Positions 21,286 through 30,303 of a stretch of 33,515 bases of DNA are shown here, in pieces. Below the pieces are notes generated by a model. That model was not told the DNA's origin. It did not search any database and saw only the letters and a program-made list of their open reading frames with translations. Position numbers and translations under genes: made by a program. This DNA is from Trebonia sp. (lineage in GTDB: Bacteria > Actinomycetota > Actinomycetes > Streptosporangiales > Streptosporangiaceae), in NCBI GenBank assembly GCA_030038035.1, contig JASHPP010000289.1:1-33515 (forward strand), written 5' to 3'. How positions within the stretch are numbered: position 1 is the stretch's first letter; each line of letters begins with the position of its first letter.

Positions 21286-21708
21286 CTAAGTGCCAGCTAA
21301 CGCGGATTGCGTCCGCATGTTGACCGTCAGGTGGTCGCCGGTGCGCTGCACGAGGACTGCCATCTCGTACGCGACCTGGCCTACGTCGGCTTCTGGCCGG
21401 GTGAGGACGGCAAGGCAGGTGCCCTGCCCGGCCGCCGTCACGAAGAGGAAGCCCGACGTCATCTCGATGATCGTCTGCCGCACCTGACCGCGGCCGAAGT
21501 GCCGCCCGGCACCGCGCGCCAGCGACTGGAAACCCGCGGCCAGCGCGGCCAGGTGCTCGGCGTCTTCCCGGTCCAGCCCGCGCGAGGCGCCGAGCGCCAG
21601 CCCGTCCTGCGACAGGAAGACTGCCCGCTGGATGTGCGGGACCCGCAGCACAAGATCATCGAGGAGCCAGTCAAGCTGGCTCACCGGATAGTGGAAATCA
21701 GTCCCCAT
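21286..21708 (-). CDS. cvnB: Conservon roadblock/LC7 protein CvnB, 140 aa
   Basis: Roadblock/LC7-domain protein. Typical stretches are LDWLLDDLVLRVPHIQRAVF (11-30), LSQDGLALGASRGLDREDAE (about 33-52), and the GFLFVTAAGQGTCLAVL strand pair. These proteins control small GTPases, and in conservons CvnB pairs with CvnD. ATG 21708 lies 11 bp inside the end of cvnA, so translation is coupled. Length is normal. Confidence 0.95.
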   Translation of the reverse strand: MGTDFHYPVSQLDWLLDDLVLRVPHIQRAVFLSQDGLALGASRGLDREDAEHLAALAAGFQSLARGAGRHFGRGQVRQTIIEMTSGFLFVTAAGQGTCLAVLTRPEADVGQVAYEMAVLVQRTGDHLTVNMRTQSALAGT

Positions 21709-24382
21709 CGACCCTGCCCTCTGTGTCCTGTTGCGCCTGTGAGCGGCCCTGCTGCCAGCCGCGCTGCATAGCGGACAGGGTGTTTCGCATGTCGGTCAGC
21801 GAGGCCGCCGTGGCCCGGGGAACCCCCGTCGCGCTCGTCGCCCCCGTCGGCCCGGTCGGGGCGGCCCCCGCCGCCGCGGAAGAGCGGAGCTGCGGAGCGA
21901 GGTTGGCCTGGCGGACGCGGCGCGGCAGTCCCTTGTAGTCACCGGAGCCACTTCCGCCTAGATTGCCCTCGTCATAACCTCCGTCGCTGCCCGGGTTGTT
22001 CCCGTCATCCGCGCGGGGGCCTTCTGGCGCGGATGACGGCGCCGCGTCGGCCCGGTGCAGCGGCGTGAAGACGTCGAACGACGACGCCGCGGGGCGGGAA
22101 ACCGGAACGCCGGTCACCACGGGAAGCTCGGAGGTGTGCCGGGCACGCCGGCCGGCCGGCCCGCCGTCGCCCGCGGCGCTGCCGTTGCCGGACTGCCGGA
22201 CGGCGCCCGAGATGCGGATGCCGGGCCGGGCCGGGTCGACGGCAGGGGGGCCGCCGGGCCCGCGGGACTCGGCAGGCCCGTAGGTTCCCGCAGCCGGGTA
22301 AGCGCCCGCGGGACCGGGACCGTACGGCTGGTGAGCGCCGGACCACCCGTTGCCAGCCGGCCCGTACAGCCCGCCGTAGGCTCCGTTGGCTCCGCCGTTC
22401 ACGCCGGCCGGCCCGGCGCCGGGCCGGGACGCCACGCCCGGGGAGCCGCCCGCGGTGATCGCGGCGGGCCCTTCGGCCACTATCAGCCGCTGCGGGATCA
22501 GCGTGACCGCGGTGGTCCCCCCGTACGGGGACGGGCGGAGCGTGACCGCGATGCCGTGCCGCCGGGCGAGCTGCCCCACGACGAACAGGCCGAGCTGCTC
22601 GGTGTTGGCCGGGTTGATGTCCGGCGGGTTGGCGAGCCGCTGGTTGAGCTCGGCCATCCGCTGCGGGGCCAGCCCGAGTCCGCGGTCCTCGATCTCGACG
22701 GCGAAGCCGTTCCCGACGATCTCGCCGGAGACCCGGACCTGCGTGAACGGCGGGGAAAGCGTGGTGGCGTTCTCGATCAGCTCGGCGAGCAGGTGGATCA
22801 CGTCAGTGACCGCGCTGCCCGCCAGGGCCGCCGTCGACTGCGTGCTGACGGTGACCCTGGCGAAGTCCTCGATCTCGGCGACGGCGCCGCGCATGACGTC
22901 GATCAGCCGGACCGGCGAGGACCAGCCGCGGCCGGGCGGGGCACCGGACAAGATGATGAGGCCCTCCGCGTGCCGCCGCATGCGGGTGGTCAGGTGGTCC
23001 ATCTTGAACAGGTCCTGGAGCAGGTCCGGATCGGTGGCCTGCCGTTCCATGTCGTCGAGCAGGGTGAGCTGGCGCTGCACCAGCGACTGGTTTCGCCTGG
23101 CCAGGTTGCGGAACACGTCGTAAAGACCCGCCCGCAGCCGTGCCTCTTCCACGGCGGACCTGATCGCGGTCTGCCGCACCGTGTCGATGGCCTGCGCGAC
23201 CTGGCCGATCTCGTCGTTGCCCGCGCGCAGCGGCGGGGCCTCCGCCGCGACGTCCACGCTCGCGCCGCGGCGCAGCCTGCTCACCACCGCCGGGAGCTGC
23301 TCTTCGGCCAGCGTGAGGGCGGCGCGGCGAAGCGAGGTGAGCCGGCGGTTGATGGACCGGCCGAGCAGGATCGTGACGAGCAGCGTGAGGATGAGGCCGG
23401 CAGCGCCGAGCGCGCCCGTCTCCCATACCCGCCTCTTGGCGTCGATGGCGGGATTCTCGTTGGCGGTCAGCACCGCGCTGGCGGTGACGGTGCCCGCCGT
23501 GCTTGCCCCGTGCAGCCACGTCGTGGTCAGCGCCTGCCAGGAGGAAGGAGACAGGCCGTCCCGTTCCATGGCGCGCAGCGAGACGCCGGCCGGCACGGCC
23601 TGCTGGATGGTAGCCAGGTCGCTGCGCAGCGCCGCCGGCGCCAGCGAGTCCATCGTGGTGGTGTAGGTCTTGAGCTCGGCCGGGGTGAGCAGCTCCTCGT
23701 ACAGCATCGTGTCGTCCTGCTGCCGTCCCGCGGCCTGGCTGAAGGCCACCCGGTCGGCGGCGGTCAGCGATCCGCTCGCGAGCGCTCCCGCCAGCACGGC
23801 GTCCTGCTCCGACACGTCCTCCTGGGTGTTGACCGCGGAGATCAGCCCGAGGCCCTGCTCGACGGCGGTCGCGTCCGCGATGCTGCTCGCCTCGGCCTGC
23901 AGCACCGCCCCCTGGTCGGCGATCATGCCGGTGTAGGCCGCGAGCGCGTTCAGCGGGGTCAGCACCCTGTCGGTGACCTCGGTGCGCAGCGCGGGCAGGC
24001 CGCCCAGGGCCGAGGTCATCGTGGCGATGCCGGCGGTCTCCTGCGGGGTCGTGCTGTCCTTGGTGCCCGCCGAGTTGAGCGCCGCCGTGAGCGACACCTC
24101 GCCGTTCCTCGTGGTCGTGACCGCGCTCTGGTAGGCGCTGAGATTCGCCGCGTCTGGTTGCGACAGGTACACGACCGCGGCGCGGCGCTCGCTTTGCAGC
24201 AGGTTGACGAAGTTCGTCATCGGCTCGGCGGTGGCATCGATGAGGTTCGGCGCCCGGTCCAGGTTCAGCCAGTTCGTCACCGACGTGTACGCCACATACC
24301 CGAACAGGCCGAGCATGGTGATCAGCGGAATCGCTACCAGGAAGGAGATTCTGAGCCGGATGGATCGACCGCGCGATCCCAT
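21698..24382 (-). CDS. cvnA: Conservon sensor histidine kinase-like protein CvnA, 894 aa
   Basis: Membrane sensor of the conservon. TM1 is about 12-34. An extracytoplasmic nitrate/nitrite-sensing-like helical domain (starting DATAEPMTNFVNLLQSERRA) spans to about 320, then comes TM2 (ALGAAGLILTLLVTILLG) and a HAMP-like linker. A dimerisation region carries FKMDHLTTRMRRHAEGLIIL. The ATPase domain is at about 530-645, with N box ELIENATTLSPP, G1 VEIEDRGLGL and G2 QLGLFVVGQLARRHG. The last 240 residues are a Gly/Pro/Ala-rich disordered tail. No orthodox phospho-acceptor H-box with a paired response regulator is present, as in other conservons. It is first in the cvnABCD operon and divergent from pcrA. 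Confidence 0.95.
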   Translation of the reverse strand: MGSRGRSIRLRISFLVAIPLITMLGLFGYVAYTSVTNWLNLDRAPNLIDATAEPMTNFVNLLQSERRAAVVYLSQPDAANLSAYQSAVTTTRNGEVSLTAALNSAGTKDSTTPQETAGIATMTSALGGLPALRTEVTDRVLTPLNALAAYTGMIADQGAVLQAEASSIADATAVEQGLGLISAVNTQEDVSEQDAVLAGALASGSLTAADRVAFSQAAGRQQDDTMLYEELLTPAELKTYTTTMDSLAPAALRSDLATIQQAVPAGVSLRAMERDGLSPSSWQALTTTWLHGASTAGTVTASAVLTANENPAIDAKRRVWETGALGAAGLILTLLVTILLGRSINRRLTSLRRAALTLAEEQLPAVVSRLRRGASVDVAAEAPPLRAGNDEIGQVAQAIDTVRQTAIRSAVEEARLRAGLYDVFRNLARRNQSLVQRQLTLLDDMERQATDPDLLQDLFKMDHLTTRMRRHAEGLIILSGAPPGRGWSSPVRLIDVMRGAVAEIEDFARVTVSTQSTAALAGSAVTDVIHLLAELIENATTLSPPFTQVRVSGEIVGNGFAVEIEDRGLGLAPQRMAELNQRLANPPDINPANTEQLGLFVVGQLARRHGIAVTLRPSPYGGTTAVTLIPQRLIVAEGPAAITAGGSPGVASRPGAGPAGVNGGANGAYGGLYGPAGNGWSGAHQPYGPGPAGAYPAAGTYGPAESRGPGGPPAVDPARPGIRISGAVRQSGNGSAAGDGGPAGRRARHTSELPVVTGVPVSRPAASSFDVFTPLHRADAAPSSAPEGPRADDGNNPGSDGGYDEGNLGGSGSGDYKGLPRRVRQANLAPQLRSSAAAGAAPTGPTGATSATGVPRATAASLTDMRNTLSAMQRGWQQGRSQAQQDTEGRVDGD

Positions 24383-24540
24383 GAGACCCCCTGCGGGTTC
24401 GGGTAGGAGAAGGACACGATACCGCGTAACGACACTGGATCGTGGCCAAATCGGTACATTTGGTCATCGATTTCCGCAGGTAGCAGCCACAAAGCGGGCA
24501 CTCCGGCCACGCCGCGCCGCCTTTTGTCGGCCGGTGCGCC

Positions 24541-24553
24541 TAGGCTTATAGCC
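24541..24553 (+). promoter_or_regulatory. Putative -10 (TAGGCT) placing the pcrA start at the ATG (leaderless)
   Basis: TAGGCT (24541-24546) fits the actinobacterial TANNNT -10 and ends seven bases before the ATG at 24554. There is no ribosome-site-like purine run before this ATG. Both facts suggest transcription begins at or next to the A of the start codon. Confidence 0.5.
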
Positions 24554-26866
24554 ATGCCCTCGACCGCGACGTCGAATTCCCCTGTTGGCGGAGCCAAGTC
24601 GGCCCTTCTCGACGGCCTCAACCCGCAGCAGCGCGCTGCCGTCGTGCATGCCGGCGGTCCGCTGCTCATCGTGGCCGGCGCGGGCTCGGGCAAGACGCGG
24701 GTGCTGACCCACCGCATCGCCTACCTGCTGGCCGAGCGGGACGTCCCGCCTGGCGAGATCCTGGCGATCACGTTCACCAACAAGGCGGCCGGCGAGATGG
24801 CCGCCCGGGTCGCGCACCTGGTCGGCGATCGCCGCGCCCGCGCGATGTGGGTGATGACGTTCCACTCCGCGTGCGTGCGGATCCTGCGCAGGGAGGCGAA
24901 GCGATTCGGCTACCCGGCGAGCTTTTCGATCTACGACGCCGCGGACTCGCAGCGGCTGATGACGCTGGTCTGCCGCGAGCTCGAACTCGACCCGAGGCAG
25001 TACCCGCCGAAGGCGGTCGCGGCGCAGATCTCGAACGCCAAGAACGAGCTCACCGACTACGAGTCGTTCGTCTCCCGCGCCAGGACCGCGCGGGAGAAGG
25101 CGGTCGCGGAGGCCTACGCGGAGTACCAGCGCCGCCTGGCAGCGGCCGGCGCGCTTGACTTCGACGACCTGATCATGATCACGGTCAACCTGCTGCAGGC
25201 CTTCCCGGACGTCGCGCTGGCCTACCGGCGCCGCTTCAGGCACGTGCTCGTGGACGAGTACCAGGACACCAACCACGCCCAGTACGTCCTGGTCCGCGAG
25301 CTGGTCTCGGGTGGTTCAGGTCTTTTCTCATCCCGAACGGGCCGGGCCGCCTCTGGCACGTCACCCGACTCCGATGAGGTGGTGACTCCCTCAGAGCTCT
25401 GCGTGGTCGGTGACGCCGACCAGTCCATCTACGCCTTCAGGGGCGCGACGATCAGGAACATCGTCGAGTTCGAGCAGGACTACCCGGACGCGACCGTGAT
25501 CCTGCTCGAGCAGAACTACCGGTCGACGCAGAACATCCTGGCTGCGGCCAACGCGGTCGTGTCGCGCAACCCCGGCCGCAAGCCGAAGAACCTGTGGTCC
25601 GACGCGGGCGCCGGCCCGCCGATCGTCGGCTACGTCGCCGACAGCGAGCACGACGAGGCGGCGTTCGTCGCCGAGGAGGTGGACAAGCTCACCGACGAGG
25701 GCGCGGCGACCCCCGGCCAGGTGGCGGTCTTCTACCGGACGAACGCGCAGTCCCGGGTGTTCGAGGAAGTGTTCATCCGGGTCGGGCTGCCGTACCGGGT
25801 GGTCGGCGGCGTCCGGTTCTACGAGCGGCGCGAGGTGCGCGACCTGCTGGCCTACCTGCGGCTGATCGCCAACCCCGCGGACGAGGTGTCGCTGCGCCGG
25901 GTGCTCAACGTGCCCAGGCGCGGCATCGGCGAGCGGGCCGAAGAGTACGTGGCCGGCTACGCCGCCAGGGAGCGCGTCTCGTTCGCCGAGGCGCTGCGCA
26001 CGCCGGACGACGTGCCGGGCCTGGCGGCCAGGTCCGCGGCGGCGATCGCTGGGTTCAACGCGCTGATCGACGACCTGCGCGAGCAGGCCGCCGCCGGCGG
26101 CCCGGTCGCCGAACTGGTGGAGGCGGTGCTCGACCGGACCGGCTACCAGGTGTCGCTGGAGACCTCACCAGACCTGCAGGACGCCACCCGGGTGGAGAAC
26201 CTGCAGGAAATGGTGTCGGTGGCGCGCGAATTCGACGGCGCGACCCCGGATGGCACGCTCGCCGACTTCCTCGAGCGGGTCGCGCTTGTCGCGGACGCGG
26301 ACGAGATACCGGACGGCGAGGAGCACGGCGGCATGGTGACGCTGATGACGCTGCACACCGCCAAGGGCCTGGAATTCCCCGTGGTGTTCCTGACCGGCAT
26401 GGAGGAGGAGGTGTTCCCGCACCAGCGGTCGCTGACCAGCCAGCGCGAGCTTGAGGAGGAGCGGCGGCTCGCCTACGTGGGGATCACCCGGGCCAAGCAG
26501 CGGCTGTACCTGACCCGCGCCGCGGCACGGAACTGGTGGGGGCGCCCGGCGTTCCACACGCCGTCGCGGTTCCTGTCCGAGATCCCGTCGTCGCTGATCG
26601 AGTGGCGGCGCGACGCGATAGCCGCCGCCGCGGCGGCGTCGCCGGCGTCCGAGCGCATGGCGTCGCGGTCAGGGGTTACCTCCGTGGGCAACAGGGCCGT
26701 TCCGGTCCTCGCGCCCGGCGACCGGGTGACACACGACAAGTTCGGGCTCGGCACCGTGGTGTCCGCGGACGGGTACGGTGACCAGGCAGAAGCCAAGATC
26801 GACTTCGGCGGCGAGTACGGGGTCAAGCACCTGGTCCTGCGGTACGCGCCGCTGGAGAAGCTCTAG
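24554..26866 (+). CDS. pcrA: ATP-dependent DNA helicase PcrA/UvrD, 770 aa
   Basis: Superfamily 1A helicase for nucleotide excision repair and for clearing recombination intermediates. Motifs in order: Q motif LNPQQRAAVVH, Walker A VAGAGSGKT (about 40-48), Ia AITFTNKAAGEM, II VDEYQDTNH (about 232), III CVVGDADQSIYAFRGA, IV LEQNYRST, V MTLHTAKGLEFPVVFLTG and VI RLAYVGITRAKQ. The C-terminal RNA-polymerase-binding Tudor-like domain of PcrA is present (GDRVTHDKFGLGTVVSADG). A Ser/Thr-rich insert of about 20-30 residues (nt 25,306-25,398), with less biased codons, lies between motifs II and III. ATG 24554 is preferred to the in-frame TTG 24524 because of a TANNNT box seven bases before it. Confidence 0.96.
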   Translation: MPSTATSNSPVGGAKSALLDGLNPQQRAAVVHAGGPLLIVAGAGSGKTRVLTHRIAYLLAERDVPPGEILAITFTNKAAGEMAARVAHLVGDRRARAMWVMTFHSACVRILRREAKRFGYPASFSIYDAADSQRLMTLVCRELELDPRQYPPKAVAAQISNAKNELTDYESFVSRARTAREKAVAEAYAEYQRRLAAAGALDFDDLIMITVNLLQAFPDVALAYRRRFRHVLVDEYQDTNHAQYVLVRELVSGGSGLFSSRTGRAASGTSPDSDEVVTPSELCVVGDADQSIYAFRGATIRNIVEFEQDYPDATVILLEQNYRSTQNILAAANAVVSRNPGRKPKNLWSDAGAGPPIVGYVADSEHDEAAFVAEEVDKLTDEGAATPGQVAVFYRTNAQSRVFEEVFIRVGLPYRVVGGVRFYERREVRDLLAYLRLIANPADEVSLRRVLNVPRRGIGERAEEYVAGYAARERVSFAEALRTPDDVPGLAARSAAAIAGFNALIDDLREQAAAGGPVAELVEAVLDRTGYQVSLETSPDLQDATRVENLQEMVSVAREFDGATPDGTLADFLERVALVADADEIPDGEEHGGMVTLMTLHTAKGLEFPVVFLTGMEEEVFPHQRSLTSQRELEEERRLAYVGITRAKQRLYLTRAAARNWWGRPAFHTPSRFLSEIPSSLIEWRRDAIAAAAAASPASERMASRSGVTSVGNRAVPVLAPGDRVTHDKFGLGTVVSADGYGDQAEAKIDFGGEYGVKHLVLRYAPLEKL

Positions 26867-26882
26867 CACCCGGCTTGACCGG

Positions 26883-26915
26883 CCGTGGGCATGGCGCTCA
26901 GCGCTGGGCCCACGG
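26883..26915. terminator. Stem-loop between convergent pcrA and DUF6542 genes
   Basis: CCGTGGGC (26883-26890) and GCCCACGG (26908-26915) are exact arms enclosing an inner GCGCT/AGCGC-type stem. The hairpin spans the stop codon of the minus-strand gene and starts 17 bp after the pcrA stop, so it could serve both. Confidence 0.6.
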
Positions 26916-28031
26916 GTCGCGCGGATCGCGGGCAGCCCGCTGGCGTCTGGTGCCCTGGGGATCCTGGGGATCCCGGGAATCCCGTCGATCGCGCTGCCCG
27001 CCGCGCTGGCCGCGCTCGCGTGGCAGCCGGGGGTCGCGCGCGTCGGCGGCGCCCCACGGGTCGATGTACCTGGGAGTCCGCGGTTCGCGGGAGGCGCGCT
27101 GCCCCGGCGCACGCACGGCGTCGGGCTGGCGTCCGCCGCCGGACCCGGCGGCGGACGCCAGGAAGCGCCCGGAAACGAACTGCCTCGCGACCAGCCAGCG
27201 GCCGCCTGCGATGACCAGGACCAGGATGGTCGCGGCGCACATCCCGAAGAAGACATCGGCGATCCACTGCAGGAAGCTGGCGGCCAGCGCGGCCTTCGAG
27301 GTGTCCAGGCTCCTATCGCGCACGGCCCCGGTCAGCACGGCGGCGAGGAAGAACGTGAGGGCGGGCAGCGGGATCAGCACGTAGCTGGCGCGCCGCCGGA
27401 TGCCGAGCGCGGCGACGACGCAGCCCACGATGATGAACAGGTCGAGCAGGCGGCCCGGTTCGCCGCCGGTCACCAGCGTGCCGATCGCGCCGAGCACGGC
27501 GGCGCCCGCCACGACGCAGACCGCGGCCAAGGGGGGCAACGCGCCTATCCAGCGCAGCAGCGGACCCTGCCGCCTGGCCCCGAACCCGCCGTCGCTGCCG
27601 CCGGTACCCGGGTACCCGCGCCCGGCGCCGGCTTGGCCGGGATTCCGGCCTGCCGGGGAACCCCGCTCGCGCGGCCCTGGCCCGGGCTGGCCGGGACCGC
27701 TGCGACCTGCAAAGCGCGGGTCGGTGCCGCCCTGGCCCCCGCTGGCGCGCTGCGACACCCTGGGGTATCGCCAGGGGTAGGCATTGTTACCCGCGGCCGT
27801 CCGACCGGAGGGAGCGCCGTTGTCGCCGCCGCGTCCGCGCTCGGCCCCGCCCCGGCCTGACCCGGCCGAGCCCCGCCCCGAGCCGTTACCGTGGGCGTCG
27901 GGGGCACTGGGGGCGCCTGGGGCGCCTGCGGCGCCGGCTGGCCGTCCGGGATCAGCCCCGCGTGGCACCGGCCGGGAGAGGCCGCCGCGCGCAGGCCCGG
28001 ATCTGGGCTCCTGCCCGGGAGATGTGGTCAT
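26898..28031 (-). CDS. DUF6542-type membrane protein with long disordered ends, 377 aa
   Basis: The N-terminal ~155 residues are Gly/Pro/Arg/Ser-rich and disordered. Four membrane helices follow (about 165-280: ALPPLAAVCVVAGAAVLGAI, LLDLFIIVGCVVAALGI, YVLIPLPALTFFLAAVLTGA, MCAATILVLVIAGGRWLVA). The C-terminal ~80 residues are Arg/Asp/Pro-rich, with RDPRDP- and RDSRDPQ-type near repeats. This matches the DUF6542 group found only in actinobacteria, of unknown function. The start is taken as ATG 28031 (MTTSPGQEP); the open frame continues further upstream but that part is not protein-like. No clear ribosome site is seen; TAATCT lies a few bases upstream as a possible -10 of a near-leaderless message. 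Confidence 0.75.
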   Translation of the reverse strand: MTTSPGQEPRSGPARGGLSRPVPRGADPGRPAGAAGAPGAPSAPDAHGNGSGRGSAGSGRGGAERGRGGDNGAPSGRTAAGNNAYPWRYPRVSQRASGGQGGTDPRFAGRSGPGQPGPGPRERGSPAGRNPGQAGAGRGYPGTGGSDGGFGARRQGPLLRWIGALPPLAAVCVVAGAAVLGAIGTLVTGGEPGRLLDLFIIVGCVVAALGIRRRASYVLIPLPALTFFLAAVLTGAVRDRSLDTSKAALAASFLQWIADVFFGMCAATILVLVIAGGRWLVARQFVSGRFLASAAGSGGGRQPDAVRAPGQRASREPRTPRYIDPWGAADARDPRLPRERGQRGGQRDRRDSRDPQDPQGTRRQRAARDPRDPWAQR

Positions 28032-28260
28032 TGCTGCAGAGATTAATGCATCGAGTCCTAAGAACGCCCCAATCGATGACCGTCTGTTTCGCGCGATGGC
28101 CCCGCGCGTCACATATCGGGCGGTCCCGGGCGGTAAAGACCCAGCCCAGGGCACCCGCGGCGACACTGCTTGAAGCGAGATCCTTACAACTAAGCTTTCC
28201 CTCAGCTGAAGCAGGTAGTCTTCCGCACGATGGTGATAAGCCAGACCGGAGGAGATGGCG
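28032..28260. promoter_or_regulatory. Divergent promoter region, DUF6542 gene / LCP gene
   Basis: 229 bp between two divergent starts. A GGAGGAG (28248-28254) six bases before ATG 28261 sets the start of the LCP gene. No operators were recognised. Confidence 0.5.
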
Positions 28261-29844
28261 ATGTTCAGCGGGCACGGCGGGGCGATCGCCGCCAAGACCG
28301 GATACGCGCTCGGCTGCGTGCTCGCCTCGCTGGTCATGGTGGTGAGCGGCTTCGCCTACTACGTCAAGAGCCAGGTCGACGGCATCGGCGGCTCGAACGT
28401 GATCTCGGGCAGCCCGTCGGTCGGCGCGATGAACATCCTGCTGATGGGGCTGGAGAGCCGCAACTACTGGAACGGGGACCCGCTGCCCAGGGGCCTTGAG
28501 GACATCATGCACATCGGGGACCAGGGCGGCGAGGCGACCAACACGCTGATCCTCATCCACATCTTCGCCGGCGGGCAGAAGGCCGTCGGCTTTTCCATCC
28601 CGCGCGACGACTGGGTCAACATGGTCGGCACCGACGGCTACGGCGGGGCCCAGGGCAAGATCGACCAGGCGTACGGCTTCGCCATGGCCAACGCGGCGAA
28701 CAACCTCGTCGGCTCGCACCTGAACCAGGACGAGCTCGCCTACCAGGAGAACGAGGCGGGACGGCTCGCGGAGATAGAGACGGTCGAGGCGCTCACCGGC
28801 GTGACAATCAACCACTTCGCCGAGCTCAACCTGGACGGGTTCTACGAGCTCGCCAACGTCTTCGGCGGTGTCGAGGTGTGCGTGAAGCCGGAGGACGGCG
28901 GCGAGAACCTCACTGACTCTGCCTCCGGCTGGAACGCCATCGCTGACGGGTACAACGTGAGCAAGGGCGGGAGCCAGTACCTGCACCTGGACGCCGCGCA
29001 GACGCTGGCGTTCGTGCGGGACCGTGACTCGCTCGCGAACGGCGACCTGGACCGCACCCACCGCCAGCAGGCCGTCATCGACTACGTGACCTGGAAGCTG
29101 AAGACGCAGGGCGTGCTCACCGACCTCGGCGAGCTGAGCTCGCTGCTCACGATCGCCAGGCAGTACCTGATCACCGACCGCAGCTGGAACATCCTGGACT
29201 TCCTCTCCGAGATGAAGAGCCTGTCGGGGAGCAACATGACGTTCACCACGCTGCCGATCACGGGGTACGCGAGCATCGACGGCCAGGACGTGAACACGGT
29301 GAACACGAGCTACATCAAGCAGGTGGTGCACAACGCGTTCTACCCGCCGCCGGCGCCCAAGCCGAGCCCCCGCAAGTCCGCCACGGCCAAGGCGGCCACG
29401 CAGGCCGCGTCGCTGGCACCAAGCGCCACCGCCGTGGACGTGTACAACGGGGGCTACACCGCAGGCCTGGCCGCGGACCTGTCCCAGGCGCTGATCTCGG
29501 CCGGCTTCAAGGCGGGCGCGGTCGGCAACATCCCCACGCAGTCGACGACCGAGGTGCTGTACGGCATCGGCGCCGCGGCGAGCGCGCAGCGCATCGCCGG
29601 GTACTTCCTCGGCGTGACCGCGAGCCCGAGCTCGACGGTCGCGGCCGGCCAAGTCGAGGTGCTGCTCGGGACCGACGCGACCTCGGTGCCGACGTCGATC
29701 GGCTCGGCTACGGCCACCGCCACCCCGGCCAGCTCGCCGTCGCCGGCTGCCACCGAGCTCAACCCCGCCGACAGCAACGGGGCCAGCGGGGGCAGCGTGA
29801 CCGTCGCGCCAAACGCCCCGTACGGCATTCCCTGCGTGTACTGA
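28261..29844 (+). CDS. LytR-CpsA-Psr (LCP) family cell-wall glycopolymer ligase, 527 aa
   Basis: Membrane-anchored phosphotransferase that links wall glycopolymers to peptidoglycan. It has a single N-terminal membrane helix (about 12-33). The LCP domain starts at [11 protein letters not shown], continues through [10 protein letters not shown], the conserved [10 protein letters not shown], the acceptor-region helix KIDQAYGFA, and the hallmark Arg-rich block [23 protein letters not shown]-terminal LytR_C-like domain ([20 protein letters not shown], and on to LLGTDA) follows a Lys/Ala linker, then a Ser/Pro/Ala-rich tail. An ATG six bases upstream (28255) sits directly on the ribosome site, so 28261 is preferred. 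The first loop has ESR where many members have DSR. Confidence 0.93.
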   Translation: MFSGHGGAIAAKTGYALGCVLASLVMVVSGFAYYVKSQVDGIGGSNVISGSPSVGAMNILLMGLESRNYWNGDPLPRGLEDIMHIGDQGGEATNTLILIHIFAGGQKAVGFSIPRDDWVNMVGTDGYGGAQGKIDQAYGFAMANAANNLVGSHLNQDELAYQENEAGRLAEIETVEALTGVTINHFAELNLDGFYELANVFGGVEVCVKPEDGGENLTDSASGWNAIADGYNVSKGGSQYLHLDAAQTLAFVRDRDSLANGDLDRTHRQQAVIDYVTWKLKTQGVLTDLGELSSLLTIARQYLITDRSWNILDFLSEMKSLSGSNMTFTTLPITGYASIDGQDVNTVNTSYIKQVVHNAFYPPPAPKPSPRKSATAKAATQAASLAPSATAVDVYNGGYTAGLAADLSQALISAGFKAGAVGNIPTQSTTEVLYGIGAAASAQRIAGYFLGVTASPSSTVAAGQVEVLLGTDATSVPTSIGSATATATPASSPSPAATELNPADSNGASGGSVTVAPNAPYGIPCVY

Positions 29845-29881
29845 CCGTCGGCGGCGCCGCTACCCTGGTTGGGGAGGCACT

Positions 29882-30298
29882 GTGGCAGACACATCGTGCA
29901 AGATCCGCGTCATCGTGGCCAAGGCCGGACTTGACGGCCACGACCGCGGGGCGAAAGTCGTGGCGCGCGCGCTGCGCGACGCCGGCGTGGAGGTCATCTA
30001 CACCGGGCTGCACCAGACCCCTGAGCAGATCGTGGCGGCCGCCATCCAGGAGGACGTGGACGCGGTCGGCCTGTCCGTGCTCTCCGGCGCCCACATGACG
30101 CTGTTCGCCCGCGTCATCGAGCTGCTGACCGAGGCGGGCGCCGCCGACATCGTGGTGTTCGGTGGCGGGATCATCCCGGACGCCGACATCGCCGCGCTGA
30201 CCGCGATGGGCGTCGCGAAGATCTTCACGCCGGGCGCGCCGACCAGCGAGATCGTCGCCTGGGTCCGCGAAGCGCTAGGCCCCCGCCGCGCCGCATAG
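29882..30298 (+). CDS. Stand-alone cobalamin-binding subunit (methylmalonyl/isobutyryl-CoA mutase small-subunit type), 138 aa
   Basis: Single B12-binding domain with all three signatures: DxHxxG as LDGHDRG (Asp18, His20, Gly23), with His20 as the lower cobalt ligand, SxL as SVLSG (about 63-67), and GG as FGGGIIP (about 97-103). Proteins of this length are the small subunits of two-part acyl-CoA mutases such as isobutyryl-CoA mutase IcmB. The large catalytic subunit is not in this window, so the partner must be encoded elsewhere. GTG 29882 has GGGGAGG four bases upstream. It follows the LCP gene by 37 bp and may be co-transcribed with it. Its stop is five bases from the convergent hydrolase gene. 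Confidence 0.93.
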   Translation: MADTSCKIRVIVAKAGLDGHDRGAKVVARALRDAGVEVIYTGLHQTPEQIVAAAIQEDVDAVGLSVLSGAHMTLFARVIELLTEAGAADIVVFGGGIIPDADIAALTAMGVAKIFTPGAPTSEIVAWVREALGPRRAA

Positions 30299-30303
30299 CG
30301 CGA

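Noticed and set aside
28032..28337. Upstream extension of the DUF6542 frame
   Set aside because: The added 102 residues cross the LCP start region, are not typical of the family and have no better start signal.
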